The notes: generated by a model not told the origin, from the letters alone. DNA of 64,000 nt from Denitromonas sp. (GCF_034676725.1 NZ_JAUCBR010000004.1:318501-382500); one strand, 5' to 3'. Positions 1-9,106 are shown, counted from the first letter of the stretch. Translations and numbers: made by a program.

Positions 1-479
1 GAGAGCACCGACACCGGCATGTGCCGGATATGGTCAATCTCGAGGAAATCGATGATGCGTTCCTCCACCTCCTGACGCAGCCGCATCTCCTCGCGGCGCG
101 CGCGCCCGAAGTAGAACAGCGCATCGAACACGTTGGTGCGCAGATGGGCGTGGCGACCGAGCTTGATGTTGTCCAGCACGGTCATGCCGCGGAACAGGGC
201 AATGTTCTGGAAGCTTCGCGCCAGTCCCAATCCGGCCCGCTGTGGCGGGCGGACGTGGGTGATGTCCTCGCCCTCGAAGCGGACGCGCCCGGCGGAAGGC
301 TTGTAGAAGCCCGAGATGGTGTTGAACAGCGAGGTCTTGCCGGCGCCGTTCGGCCCGATGATGGTGGTGATCGAGCCCGGCGCCACTTCGAAGCCGACGT
401 CGTTCAGCGCGCGCACGCCGCCGAATGCGAGTGTCAGCCCCTCGACCTCGAGGATCGGATTGACCTTTCCTGGATGCAC
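1..479 (-). CDS. livG: Branched-chain amino acid ABC transporter ATP-binding protein, LivG-type (3' end outside window)
   Basis: Only the N-terminal 159 or so residues are inside the window. The protein is the cytoplasmic ATPase of a high-affinity branched-chain amino acid (or related carboxylate) importer. The Walker A motif GPNGAGKTS follows a typical 'LEVEGLTLAFGGVRALNDV' opening, and the Q-loop region reads LARSFQNIALF, both characteristic of LivG. The signature and Walker B motifs lie beyond the edge. I chose the GTG start at 479 because a strong GGAGGAG ribosome site lies about 5 bases upstream and the protein then begins just before the ABC domain. In this phylum such transporter genes often sit with acyl-CoA or aromatic catabolism genes, but the neighbours are not visible. 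Confidence 0.88.
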   Translation of the reverse strand, partial: MHPGKVNPILEVEGLTLAFGGVRALNDVGFEVAPGSITTIIGPNGAGKTSLFNTISGFYKPSAGRVRFEGEDITHVRPPQRAGLGLARSFQNIALFRGMTVLDNIKLGRHAHLRTNVFDALFYFGRARREEMRLRQEVEERIIDFLEIDHIRHMPVSVL

Positions 480-704
480 TTTGTCTCCTCCGCCCCGGAG
501 CCTCTTCGTGGGCACCATGGGTTATGCTGTGCGTTCACTGCCACGACGGCAGCAACAGGCAATCGGCGTGTCAAACCGCGCCGCTAACAAACACCGCTAC
601 AACAGTGGCTTACAGCCCATACTAGGCAGTACGGGCTGCGAAGTGGATAACAGAAGCGGTCTAAGAATTGGCATTTCCTGCCATGTTGCCAACAGGGTCT
701 GCTC

Positions 705-1727
705 ATGCGCGACAATCTCGGCGCCCGCTCCGCCACGCTGCCCATCCGCTTCGTCGGCGACCTTTTGATGCGCCTCGGCGACGCGCGCCGCGAACGGGCG
801 CTGGCCTGCGTCCGCCGCGCCGGCATCGCCCCCGCGCTGCTGCAGCAGGACACCGCCCGCATCACGGTGGAGCAGTTTGCACACACCTACCGGCTGCTCG
901 CCGTCGAGCTCGACGACGAAACCCCCGGCTACTTTTCCCGCCCCCTGCGCGGCGGGACGCTCAAATTTCTTTGCCTGGGCATGCTCGACGCGGCCAACCT
1001 GCGCGTGGCGATGCACCGCTTCTGCTGGTATTTCCGGCTGCTGATCGACGACATGCACTACGTCATGACGCAGGACGGCGCGCTGACCCGCATCGCACTG
1101 GTCGAGCATGTGGCCCTCGGGCCGGCGCGTGAGCTGATTCTGGAGACCATGCTGATGCTGGTTCAGGGCGTGGCCTCATGGATGATCGACCGGCGCATCG
1201 CCTTCGCCCGCCTGGACCTGGCCTATCCGCAGCCGCCGTATGCCGCGGAGTACATGCACATCTACCCCGCGCCGGCACATTTCGAGGCGCCGGTGACCGC
1301 CTTCTATCTGGACTCCACCCTGCTTGACGCACCGATCCGTCAGGACAAGGCCGCGCTCTCAGCCTTCCTGCGCAACGCCCCGACCGACTGGATCTACATG
1401 TCCGGCGGCAAGCGCCTGGTGACCCACCGGGTGCGCGAACACATCGAGGCCAATCTCGCCGACTCGCCCTCGGTCGAGGATGTTGCCCACGCGCTGCACA
1501 TGTCTGCGCGCACCCTGGCCCGCCATCTGGCCCAGGAGGGCACAGGCTTCCAGGCCGTCAAGGACGCGCTGCGCCGCGACATCGCCATCGCGCGCATTTC
1601 ACGCACCGACGAGCCGATCGCCAGCATCGGCAACCGCCTCGGCTTCGACGACCCGGGCTCGTTCAACCGCGCCTTCAAACAATGGACCGGCAGCCCGCCG
1701 GGCGCCTATCGCAAGGAGCGGGGATAA
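705..1727 (+). CDS. AraC family transcriptional regulator
   Basis: A 340-residue DNA-binding regulator. The first 200 residues resemble the arabinose-binding/dimerisation-type domain of the OruR/ArgR-like AraC subgroup. The last 100 hold two helix-turn-helix motifs; the second contains the usual 'IASIGNRLGFDDPGSFNRAFKQWTGSPPGAYR' signature region. It is divergent from the livG-type transporter gene, with 225 bp between their starts, so it may control that transporter or its catabolic operon; that is inference from position only. The ligand is unknown. It converges on the LysR gene, with 77 bp between the stops. Confidence 0.85.
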   Translation: MRDNLGARSATLPIRFVGDLLMRLGDARRERALACVRRAGIAPALLQQDTARITVEQFAHTYRLLAVELDDETPGYFSRPLRGGTLKFLCLGMLDAANLRVAMHRFCWYFRLLIDDMHYVMTQDGALTRIALVEHVALGPARELILETMLMLVQGVASWMIDRRIAFARLDLAYPQPPYAAEYMHIYPAPAHFEAPVTAFYLDSTLLDAPIRQDKAALSAFLRNAPTDWIYMSGGKRLVTHRVREHIEANLADSPSVEDVAHALHMSARTLARHLAQEGTGFQAVKDALRRDIAIARISRTDEPIASIGNRLGFDDPGSFNRAFKQWTGSPPGAYRKERG

Positions 1728-1804
1728 GCGCCCGGCGGGCCTGGTAGATCCGCGCCACCGGCTCTGCCCTTCGCCGTCAGGCCGGGTTCATCCGGCCCGC
1801 CCTA

Positions 1805-2713
1805 TCAAGGCACGGCTGCCTTGAAGTGGTCGATGAACACCCGCAGCCGCGGCGGCATGTTCACCCGGCTGGGGAAATACAGATAGAGCGAGCCGAGCGG
1901 CAGCGCATAGGCGTCGAGCACCGGCACCAGCCGGCCACTGCGCAGATCCTCGGCCACCATCGATTCGACCGTCTGCACCAGGGCCAGACCGCTGCGTGCC
2001 AGGTCGATCTCGGCGGCGAGATCATTGATGATGTAGCGCCCGCTCACATCCACTTCCAGCGGCTGCCCGTCGCGCTGGAACAGCCAGCGCGACAGCCGGC
2101 CGCTGGTGGCATAGCGGTAGCGCGAACACTCATGACCGGCGAGCGCATCGGGGCTGTCGGGCACCGGGCGCTGCGCGAAATAGGCCGGCGCAGCCACCGT
2201 CACCAGCCGTGTCACCGGCCCCAGCGGTAGCGCCACCATGTCGGCGGCGATCTGCTCGCCCATGCGCACGCCAACATCGAAGCCCTCCGCCACCAGGTCC
2301 ACCAGATGGTCGTCGAGCGCGAACTCCACCCCCACCTCGGGATATCGCGCAGAAAACTCGCCCAGCCGCGGCAGGAAGAAGCGGGCAAAAGCCATGCGCG
2401 GCAGTGTGATCCGTACCATGCCCGCCGGCTGGCTGCGGCTGTGTTCGACGGTATCGAGCGCACCACCGAGCTGCGCCAGCCCCTCGCGCACCCCGTCGAG
2501 CATGGCCGCGCCTTCCTCCGTCAGCCCCACCCGGCGCGTGGTGCGCGCCAGCAGGCGCACATCGAGGCGTCGCTCGAGCGAGCGCACCGACTGCGACAGC
2601 GCCGAGGCCGACACGCCCATTTCCTCGGCCGCCCGGCTGAAGCTGGCATGACGCGCCACACATTCGAAGGCGGCCAGCGCGGGCAGCAGGGCCGGGTCAA
2701 GTTTTAAGCTCAT
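1805..2713 (-). CDS. LysR family transcriptional regulator
   Basis: A 302-residue LysR regulator. The N-terminal winged helix-turn-helix (about residues 10-65, 'AAFECVARHASFSRAAEEMGVSASALSQSVRSLERRLDVRL') is followed by a substrate-binding domain of normal size. It is divergent from the molybdenum hydroxylase genes starting at 2819, with a 105 bp intergenic region that carries an inverted repeat. This is the classic arrangement for a LysR protein that senses a substrate or product of the adjacent enzyme. The inducer cannot be read from the sequence. Confidence 0.88.
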   Translation of the reverse strand: MSLKLDPALLPALAAFECVARHASFSRAAEEMGVSASALSQSVRSLERRLDVRLLARTTRRVGLTEEGAAMLDGVREGLAQLGGALDTVEHSRSQPAGMVRITLPRMAFARFFLPRLGEFSARYPEVGVEFALDDHLVDLVAEGFDVGVRMGEQIAADMVALPLGPVTRLVTVAAPAYFAQRPVPDSPDALAGHECSRYRYATSGRLSRWLFQRDGQPLEVDVSGRYIINDLAAEIDLARSGLALVQTVESMVAEDLRSGRLVPVLDAYALPLGSLYLYFPSRVNMPPRLRVFIDHFKAAVP

Positions 2714-2733
2714 CTTAATAGACTCTTTGCCAT

Positions 2734-2757
2734 TCAGGCATCGATCTTAATACCTGA
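2734..2757. promoter_or_regulatory. Inverted repeat in the LysR / molybdenum hydroxylase intergenic region
   Basis: Arms TCAGG (2734-2738) and CCTGA (2753-2757) flank a 14-base AT-richer centre. ATCTTAATA also occurs twice in direct orientation (2712-2720 and 2744-2752). The position between divergent genes makes it a candidate LysR binding region. The arms are short, so this is tentative. Confidence 0.4.
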
Positions 2758-2818
2758 TCGTCCTATTGTGCACCGGTGATAGCCCGCAGAGGCTGCCCCC
2801 AACCCCAGGAGAGATCCC

Positions 2819-3277
2819 ATGATTCGCTTCACCCTCAACGGCAAGCCGGTCAGCACCGACTTGCCCGGCGACACCCCCTTGCTGTGGGCGGTGCGCGACG
2901 GCTTCGCGCTGACCGGCAGCAAGTTCGGCTGCGGCATGGGCCTGTGCGGCGCGTGCACCATGCAGGTGGATGGCAACCCGGTGCGGTCCTGTTCCACGCC
3001 GCTGTCGGACATCGCCGGCAAGACCGTCACCACCATCGAAACCGTCGGCGCCGAGCGCGTCGGCGCCGCGGTGCAGCAGGCCTGGCAAAAGCTCGACGTG
3101 GTGCAGTGCGGCTACTGCCAGTCCGGCCAGATCATGTCGGCCACCGCCCTGCTGCAATCCAACCCCAAGCCCACCGACGCCGACATCGACGCGGCCATGG
3201 CCGGCAACCTGTGCCGCTGCGCCACCTACGTGCGCATCCGCGCCGCCATCCACGAAGCGGCCCGCACGCTGGCCTGA
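2819..3277 (+). CDS. (2Fe-2S)-binding subunit of a xanthine oxidase family molybdenum hydroxylase (isoquinoline 1-oxidoreductase alpha type)
   Basis: A 152-residue electron-transfer subunit with two [2Fe-2S] clusters. The plant-type cluster motif is GCGMGLCGACTMQVDG (about residues 40-60). The C-terminal cluster has CGYCQSGQ and later NLCRCATYVRIR. This matches the small subunit of isoquinoline 1-oxidoreductase and membrane-linked aldehyde dehydrogenases that lack a separate FAD subunit. An AGGAGAG ribosome site precedes the ATG. The Mo subunit gene starts 11 bases after the stop, so the two are co-transcribed. The substrate, an N-heterocycle or an aldehyde, is not determined by the sequence. 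Confidence 0.93.
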   Translation: MIRFTLNGKPVSTDLPGDTPLLWAVRDGFALTGSKFGCGMGLCGACTMQVDGNPVRSCSTPLSDIAGKTVTTIETVGAERVGAAVQQAWQKLDVVQCGYCQSGQIMSATALLQSNPKPTDADIDAAMAGNLCRCATYVRIRAAIHEAARTLA

Positions 3278-3288
3278 GGAACGCGATC

Positions 3289-5511
3289 ATGACGACTCCA
3301 CACACCCGCATCGAAAACCTCTCGCGCCGCGACTTCCTAAAACAGGGCTCCGGCCTCACCCTCGGCCTCATCCTGCCCACCGTGCCAGCCAAACTCCTGG
3401 CCGCTGGCGCCGGACCAGGCATCGCCGGCAGCGGCCCGGCAGCTGCCGGCGGCTTCACCCCCAACGCCTTCGTGCGCATCGGTGCTGACGACACCGTCAC
3501 CGTGATCGCCAAGCACCTCGAGATGGGCCAGGGCACCCACACCGGACTGGCCACACTGGTGGCCGAAGAACTGGACGCCGACTGGGCACGCGTGGTGGTC
3601 GAAGGCGCGCCGGCCGACGGCGCCCGCTACAACAACCTGTTCTGGGGCTCGGCCCAGGGCACCGGCGGCAGCACGGCGATCGCCAACTCCTTCATGCAGC
3701 TGCGCCAGGCCGGCGCTGCGGCGCGCAGCATGCTGGTCTCGGCCGCGGCGGCCGAATGGACCGTGCCGGCCGACGAGATCGTGGTGCGCGAAGGCGTGGT
3801 GAGCCACCCGAAGACACATCGCCAGGCCCGCTTCGGTGCGCTGGCCGAGGCCGCCGCCCGCCAGCCAGTGCCCGAATCGCCGACGCTCAAGGATCCGAAG
3901 GACTTCCGCCTCATCGGTCGCCATGCGCCGCGCAAGGACAGCCTCGCCAAGACCACCGGGCAGGCGACATTCACCCAGGACATGCAGCTGCCCGGCATGC
4001 TGGTGGCCGTGGTGGCGCACCCGCCGCGCTTCGGCGCCACGGTCAAGTCGGTCGACGACAGCGCCGCGCGCAAGCTGCCCGGGGTGGTCGACGTGGTGCG
4101 CATCCCCAGCGGCGTGGCCGTGCTGGCCCACGACACCTGGCGCGCCAAGAAAGGCCGCGACGCGCTGAAGATCGAATGGGACGAGCGCGCCGCCTGGCGC
4201 GGCAGCAGCGCCGCGCTGGTCGAGCGCTACCGCGCACTGGCCACCACGCCCGGCCTGCCCGCACGCCAGGACGGCGACACCGAGGCCGCGCTGGACACGG
4301 CCGGCCGTGTCTTCGAGGCGGAATTCATCTTCCCCTACCTCGCCCATGCCGCCATGGAGCCGATGGACTGCGTCATCCGCCTCGACGCCGACGGCTGCGA
4401 GGTGTGGAACGGCGAGCAGTTCCAGACGCCCGACCAGCACGCGCTGGCCGCCCTGCTCGGCCTCAAGCCCGAGCAGGTGAAGCTCAACATGCTCTTCGCC
4501 GGCGGCAGCTTCGGCCGCCGCGCGGCGCCCGACTCGGACTACTTGCTCGAGGCCGGCCACATCGTCAAGGCCATCGGCGGGCGGGCACCGGTCAAGCTGG
4601 TGTGGATGCGCGAGGACGACATGCGCGCAGGCCATTACCGCCCGCTCTACCTGCACCGGCTGCGCGCCACGCTCGACGACGCGGGCCGGCCGCTGGCCTG
4701 GTCGCAGCGCATCGTCGGACAATCCATCATCGCCGGCACGCCCTTCGAGCCGGTGCTGATCAAGGACGGCATCGACGCCACCTCGGTCGAGGGCGCCGCC
4801 AACCTTCCCTACCACGTACCCAACCTGCAGGTCGAGCTGCACAGCACCAACGCCGAGGTCAAGGTGCCGGTGCAGTGGTGGCGCTCGGTCGGCTCGACGC
4901 ACACCGGCTTCGCCACCGAGGCCTTCCTCGACGAGCTGGCCACGGCGGCGGGCGCCGACCCGGTCGACTACCGCCTCAAACTGCTCGACGCCCACCCGCG
5001 CCATGCCGCGGTGCTGCGCCTGGCCGCCAACAAGGCCGGCTGGTCGGTACCGCTGGCGGGGCGTGACGGCGTGCGGCGCGGGCGCGGCGTGGCGCTGCAC
5101 GAGTCGTTCAACACCATCGTCGCCCAGGTGGCCGAGGTGAGCGTCGCCGCCGACGGCACGTTCAAGCTCGACCGCGTGGTGTGTGCGCTCGACTGCGGCG
5201 TGGCGGTCAATCCGGACGTGATCCGCGCACAGATGGAAGGCGGCATCGGCTTCGCGCTGGCCGCGGCGCTGACCGGCGAGATCACGCTCGAAGACGGCCA
5301 GGTGGTGCAGTCCAACTTCCACGACTACCCGGTGCTGCGCATCGACCAGATGCCGGCGGTGGAGGTGCATATCGTCCCCTCGGCCGAAAAACCCACCGGC
5401 GTCGGCGAGCCCGGCGTGCCGCCGCTGGCCCCGGCGCTGGCCAACGCCCTGTTCGCCGCCAGCGGCAAGCGCATCCGCCGCCTGCCCATCGGCGACCAGC
5501 TCAAGGCTTGA
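3289..5511 (+). CDS. Molybdopterin-binding subunit of a xanthine oxidase family hydroxylase (isoquinoline 1-oxidoreductase beta type), Tat-exported
   Basis: A 740-residue catalytic subunit. The N-terminus carries a twin-arginine signal (NLSRRDFLKQGS), so the enzyme should be folded with its cofactor and exported to the periplasm. The beta type of this family has an internal Tat-like signal and a large Mo domain. Recognisable segments are GQGTHTGLATLVAEEL, the FGRRAAPD loop, and the C-terminal VGEPGVPPLAPALANA segment, whose glutamate is the catalytic base in the family. The open frame extends upstream through the small-subunit gene, but the ATG at 3289, with GAGG upstream and the Tat signal directly after it, is the natural start. 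XdhC follows 5 bases after the stop. Confidence 0.92.
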   Translation: MTTPHTRIENLSRRDFLKQGSGLTLGLILPTVPAKLLAAGAGPGIAGSGPAAAGGFTPNAFVRIGADDTVTVIAKHLEMGQGTHTGLATLVAEELDADWARVVVEGAPADGARYNNLFWGSAQGTGGSTAIANSFMQLRQAGAAARSMLVSAAAAEWTVPADEIVVREGVVSHPKTHRQARFGALAEAAARQPVPESPTLKDPKDFRLIGRHAPRKDSLAKTTGQATFTQDMQLPGMLVAVVAHPPRFGATVKSVDDSAARKLPGVVDVVRIPSGVAVLAHDTWRAKKGRDALKIEWDERAAWRGSSAALVERYRALATTPGLPARQDGDTEAALDTAGRVFEAEFIFPYLAHAAMEPMDCVIRLDADGCEVWNGEQFQTPDQHALAALLGLKPEQVKLNMLFAGGSFGRRAAPDSDYLLEAGHIVKAIGGRAPVKLVWMREDDMRAGHYRPLYLHRLRATLDDAGRPLAWSQRIVGQSIIAGTPFEPVLIKDGIDATSVEGAANLPYHVPNLQVELHSTNAEVKVPVQWWRSVGSTHTGFATEAFLDELATAAGADPVDYRLKLLDAHPRHAAVLRLAANKAGWSVPLAGRDGVRRGRGVALHESFNTIVAQVAEVSVAADGTFKLDRVVCALDCGVAVNPDVIRAQMEGGIGFALAAALTGEITLEDGQVVQSNFHDYPVLRIDQMPAVEVHIVPSAEKPTGVGEPGVPPLAPALANALFAASGKRIRRLPIGDQLKA

Positions 5512-5516
5512 GCGCC

Positions 5517-6539
5517 ATGGACAGCCTCGATCTGGAAGTGCTCACGCGAGCGCGCGACTGGCTCGCCGACGGCCGGCGGGTGATGCTCGCCACGGTGGTA
5601 CGCACCTGGGGCTCCTCACCGCGTCCGCCCGGTGCCCTGCTGGCCCTGCGCGACGACGGCCGCGCGGTGGGCTCGGTGTCCGGCGGCTGCATCGAGGACG
5701 ACCTCATCGGTCGCCTCGCCGCCGAGGGCCTGCCGGCGCAACCGCAGGTGCTCAGCTACGGTGTCGGCGCCGAAGAAGCGCGCCGCTTCGGCCTGCCCTG
5801 CGGCGGCACCATGGAACTGGTGCTCGAACCGCTCGACCACGCCGCGCCACTCAATGCCCTGCTCGACCGGCTCGTCAAGGGCGAGCTGGTTGAGCGCCGG
5901 CTGACACTCGCGAGCGGCGCGGCGCAGCTCGCAGCCGCGCACCCCGAGCAGGGCCCCAGCTTCGACGGGCGCACGCTGGTGAGCGTGTTCGGGCCGCGCT
6001 ACCGGCTGCTGCTGATCGGCGCCGGCCAGCTCTCGGCCATTCTCGCGCGCATGGCGCTGGCGCTGGATTTCGCCGTCACGGTGTGCGACCCGCGCGACGA
6101 GTGGCGGGAGGAATGGGCCGTGACCGGCACCACGCTCAGCCGCGAAATGCCCGACGACCTGGTCATCGCCATGCGCCCCGACGCCCGCATGGCGGTGGTC
6201 GCCCTGACGCACGACCCCAAGCTCGACGACCTCGCGCTGATGGAAGCGCTGCGCACGCCGGCCTTCTATGTGGCCGCCCTCGGCTCGCGCCGCAACAACG
6301 CGGTGCGCCGCGAACGGCTGCGCGAATTCGATCTCGACGAGGCGCAGGTCGCCGCCCTGCGCGGCCCGGCCGGGCTCTACATCGGCAGTCGCACGCCGGC
6401 CGAGATCGCCGTCTCGATCGCTGCCGAATTGGTGGCCGTCAAGAACGGCGTGGCGCCCGAGCGCGTGCTGCCGGTGGCCGAGGCCAAGGCCGCATTGGAA
6501 GTGGCCGCCGATACGCTGTCGGCCTGCCGCAGCGGATGA
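5517..6539 (+). CDS. xdhC: XdhC family molybdenum cofactor maturation protein
   Basis: A 340-residue protein of the XdhC/CoxI family, which holds sulfurated molybdenum cofactor and inserts it into xanthine oxidase family enzymes. The N-terminal XdhC/CoxI segment has SVSGGCIEDDL, with the conserved cysteine implicated in cofactor handling. The C-terminal half is a Rossmann-like domain (LLLIGAGQLSAILARMA). The start ATG at 5517 lies 5 bases after the Mo-subunit stop, and the stop overlaps the start of the next gene. Its partner is very likely the hydroxylase encoded immediately upstream. Confidence 0.92.
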   Translation: MDSLDLEVLTRARDWLADGRRVMLATVVRTWGSSPRPPGALLALRDDGRAVGSVSGGCIEDDLIGRLAAEGLPAQPQVLSYGVGAEEARRFGLPCGGTMELVLEPLDHAAPLNALLDRLVKGELVERRLTLASGAAQLAAAHPEQGPSFDGRTLVSVFGPRYRLLLIGAGQLSAILARMALALDFAVTVCDPRDEWREEWAVTGTTLSREMPDDLVIAMRPDARMAVVALTHDPKLDDLALMEALRTPAFYVAALGSRRNNAVRRERLREFDLDEAQVAALRGPAGLYIGSRTPAEIAVSIAAELVAVKNGVAPERVLPVAEAKAALEVAADTLSACRSG

Positions 6540-7111
6540 GCCCGCAAGGCATCCTGCTCGCCGCCGGCTACGGCCGGCGCTTCGACCCCGACGGCCAACA
6601 GGACAAGCTCCTCGCCCCACTCGCCGACGGCCGCCCGGTGCTGTGGCACAGCGCCCGGGCCCTGGCCGACGCCCTGCCCGGCAGCCTCGCCGTGATCCGC
6701 CCCGGCCAGCCCGAACGCGCCCGCTGGCTGCACGAGGCCGGCTGCCGCATGCTCGAAGCGCCCGCCGCCGAGGCCGGCATGGGTCACGCCCTGGCCGCCG
6801 CCGTGGCCGCCAGCGCCGAGGCCGACGGCTGGGTGGTGGCGCTGGCCGACATGCCCTGGCTCCCCGCCGCCGCCATCCGCGCCGTGGCCGCCCACCTCAC
6901 AACCCCGAGCACCATCGCCGCCCCACGCCACGCCGGCCAACGCGGTCATCCGGTCGGCTTCGGCAGGGCATGGCGTAACCGCCTGCAGACGCTCACCGGC
7001 GACCACGGCGCCCGCGCGATCCTGGCGGCGACCACCGTGAGCCTGTTCGACTGGGTCGATGCGGGCGTGCTTCAGGACGTCGACACGCGGGACGATCTGC
7101 CGGATCGCTGA
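6536..7111 (+). CDS. MobA-like/MocA-type molybdenum cofactor nucleotidyltransferase
   Basis: A 191-residue NTP transferase. The N-terminal ILLAAGYGRRF motif is the nucleotide-binding signature of the MobA/MocA family, and ALADMPWLP is the metal-binding aspartate region. MocA attaches CMP to molybdopterin to give the MCD form used by xanthine oxidase family enzymes, which fits the upstream hydroxylase and xdhC. The start overlaps the xdhC stop (ATGA), so translation is coupled. MobA (GMP) activity is possible, but less likely in this context. Confidence 0.85.
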   Translation: MSPQGILLAAGYGRRFDPDGQQDKLLAPLADGRPVLWHSARALADALPGSLAVIRPGQPERARWLHEAGCRMLEAPAAEAGMGHALAAAVAASAEADGWVVALADMPWLPAAAIRAVAAHLTTPSTIAAPRHAGQRGHPVGFGRAWRNRLQTLTGDHGARAILAATTVSLFDWVDAGVLQDVDTRDDLPDR

Positions 7112-7211
7112 ACCATGCGTGCGCACGGCGATCAACATGCACATGCACTTTCGCATCGCGCCAGGGCGGACATTGAATACAACCCTTGCGGAGTCTGGCC
7201 GATCAAACGAG

Positions 7212-7688
7212 ATGTCTATGGATTTGAAACTGCTTCGTCTGAGCGAGATCAGCGCATCCGATATCATTGCGCTGCACAATACACCCGAGGTGTTGCGCCA
7301 TATGCCGCTTGCCGACACCGCGTTTGACGAGGCGGCGTGCAAGCGATGGATCCGCGACAAGGAGCGGCAGTGGGTAGAGCACGGTTATGGCCCGTGGGGT
7401 CTGTTCGTCGACGACGCGTTCGCCGGGTGGGGCGGCTTTCAGTGCGAACAGGGCGACGCGGATTTTGCGCTGGTGCTGTCGCCTGCCTACTGGGGCTATG
7501 GCCGCCCCATCTTCCAGCATTTTGTCCGGCTGGCCTTTGACGACATGGGCCTTGCGTCGATCACCGCCTTGCTCCCGCCGAGCCGCGGCCACGCCAGCGG
7601 CTTGCGCCGCCTGGGGTTTGAACCCGATGGCTCGGTGCGGATCGACGGGGCGATGTTTTGCCGCTACCGGCTGCGGGCGCCAGGCTGA
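7212..7688 (+). CDS. GNAT family N-acetyltransferase
   Basis: A 158-residue acetyltransferase of the RimJ/RimL-like type (Acetyltransf_3). Supporting segments are LRLSEISASDIIALHNTPEVLRHMP at the N-terminus and the strand/loop SPAYWGYGRPIFQHFVRLAF that stands for the acetyl-CoA site. The usual Q/RxxGxG/A motif is imperfect (YWGYGRP). No strong ribosome site identifies the start; I use the ATG at 7212, and 7218 is equally possible. An upstream extension to 7059 would overlap the MocA gene and looks non-coding. It follows mocA by 100 bp and its acceptor is unknown. Confidence 0.75.
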   Translation: MSMDLKLLRLSEISASDIIALHNTPEVLRHMPLADTAFDEAACKRWIRDKERQWVEHGYGPWGLFVDDAFAGWGGFQCEQGDADFALVLSPAYWGYGRPIFQHFVRLAFDDMGLASITALLPPSRGHASGLRRLGFEPDGSVRIDGAMFCRYRLRAPG

Positions 7689-7864
7689 TCGGAACACCCC
7701 GCGGTGAGCGGGCGCACGCTTACATCAGAGAAGACCGATGGCAGTCAGCGGGACGAAGCGGGTGATCGTCAGCGTCACAATCATCGCCACGATGAAATGA
7801 AACCGGTCGCAGCGGCGAGGAAGCGCTGAATTGGGCTGCACGCCGGGAACGCGCAGTGCGGCAC

Positions 7865-9064
7865 TCACGCCTGACAACGCACCACCGCCGCCTCCATCGC
7901 CGGGCTCAAGCGGGCGGGCGTGCATCGATGCAGGCGGGCCGAACGACACCCATTGAAAGCCATGAACGACGCGAGCGCGGTGGAAAAAGCGTGTGCAAAA
8001 TCGTCGATCCGCGACAGCCCAGGTTCGAGCACGAGATGCTGCACATGGAGCACCGAAGCGCGACGCTCGGCCTTGCAGTCCATCCGCGCGACAAGGGCGC
8101 CGCCCCACAGGACGGGGAGCGAGAAATAGCCATGCTGGCGCTTTGCTGCCGGCACGTAGCACTCCAGCAGGTAATCAAAATCAAACAGCGCCCGCATGCG
8201 CTTTCGCTGAATCAGGAGGTTGTCGAAGGGCGAGAGGATGCTGAGCCGGCTGCGACGCAAGGGCTTGCTCAACAGCGCCAGCGAGGCCGGCAAGGCGTAG
8301 TAACGGTGCTGGCCGACATGCACCGGCACCACCTCGCCGCACGACGCCATGTCGTTCAACACCGCGCTCACACGCGGTTTCATGTTGTTCTGCAAATAGC
8401 AGATTTCCGCCGCCTGCCCCAGCCCGTTGGCGTGCAGATAGCGCGTGATCAAAAAGCGGGCGTGCTCTTCCGGCGTGGGCTGACGGGTGTCAATGCCCTC
8501 GGGCAACACCCGCTCCGTCAGGTCATAGACCTTGTGAAAACTGACGCGCCGCGGCAGCATCAACTCGCCCTGCATGAACAGGTATTCGAGAGCACGTTTC
8601 GCAGGCTTGCTCTTCCACTCGCCAAGCTTGCCACCGGTGTGCTCAAAGTCCTTCGCCATCAACGGCCCTTCAGCGGCGATGCGTTTGAGCACCGCTTGCA
8701 TCAGCGGCGTGTCGCGCGCGTACCAGTGGGCCTGGGCGCCGCTGGCAAAGGCGTGCTTGCGCGGCAGGCTGAACCGATAGTCCCGCATCGGCAGATAAGC
8801 CGCGGCATGCGACCAGTACTCGAAGACCTGCTTGTCGGCCACCAGTTGTTCGAGGTGCGACGGTACGTAGCCCGGATTGCGATTCCACAGCGTGTGGTGA
8901 TGGGCTCGCTGAACGGCCGAAATGGTGTCGATCTGGATGTACCCGAGGTGCTCGATGGCCGACAGGGTCGCGGCCAGGGGCGAGCCCACCGGCTTGCCCG
9001 GTGGCAGCCGCTGGGACAACAACACCAGCTTTTGGGCGTCTTTAATCGAGAGGGTGTCGGTCAT
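7865..9064 (-). CDS. ycaQ: YcaQ family DNA glycosylase / winged helix DNA-binding protein
   Basis: A 399-residue member of the HTH_42/YcaQ family, glycosylases that excise bulky N-alkyl purines and unhook interstrand crosslinks. The QxD catalytic motif of the YcaQ branch is present as Q44-I-D46 (GYIQIDTIS), followed by the family block HHTLWNRNPGY and FEYWSHAAAYLP. The C-terminal domain contains LSPFDNLLIQRKR and FDFDYLLECYVPAAKRQHGYF. It lies 42 bp downstream of the rhodanese gene in the chromate resistance operon and on the same strand, so it is probably read from the same transcript. The 176 bp beyond its stop carry no convincing gene. Confidence 0.88.
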   Translation of the reverse strand: MTDTLSIKDAQKLVLLSQRLPPGKPVGSPLAATLSAIEHLGYIQIDTISAVQRAHHHTLWNRNPGYVPSHLEQLVADKQVFEYWSHAAAYLPMRDYRFSLPRKHAFASGAQAHWYARDTPLMQAVLKRIAAEGPLMAKDFEHTGGKLGEWKSKPAKRALEYLFMQGELMLPRRVSFHKVYDLTERVLPEGIDTRQPTPEEHARFLITRYLHANGLGQAAEICYLQNNMKPRVSAVLNDMASCGEVVPVHVGQHRYYALPASLALLSKPLRRSRLSILSPFDNLLIQRKRMRALFDFDYLLECYVPAAKRQHGYFSLPVLWGGALVARMDCKAERRASVLHVQHLVLEPGLSRIDDFAHAFSTALASFMAFNGCRSARLHRCTPARLSPAMEAAVVRCQA

Positions 9065-9106
9065 GGTGTTGAGGCCGTCGGGGCGCAGGCCCTCGGTCGC
9101 AACAGC

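Noticed and set aside
1775..1800. GGCCGG/CCGGCC hairpin between the AraC and LysR genes as a terminator
   Set aside because: It is a 6-bp stem without any T-run; in DNA this GC-rich such hairpins are frequent by chance.
2776..3288. An N-terminal extension of the Mo subunit through the small-subunit gene
   Set aside because: The Tat signal and a good start occur at 3289, and the extra segment is the shifted reading of a well-conserved ferredoxin-type gene.
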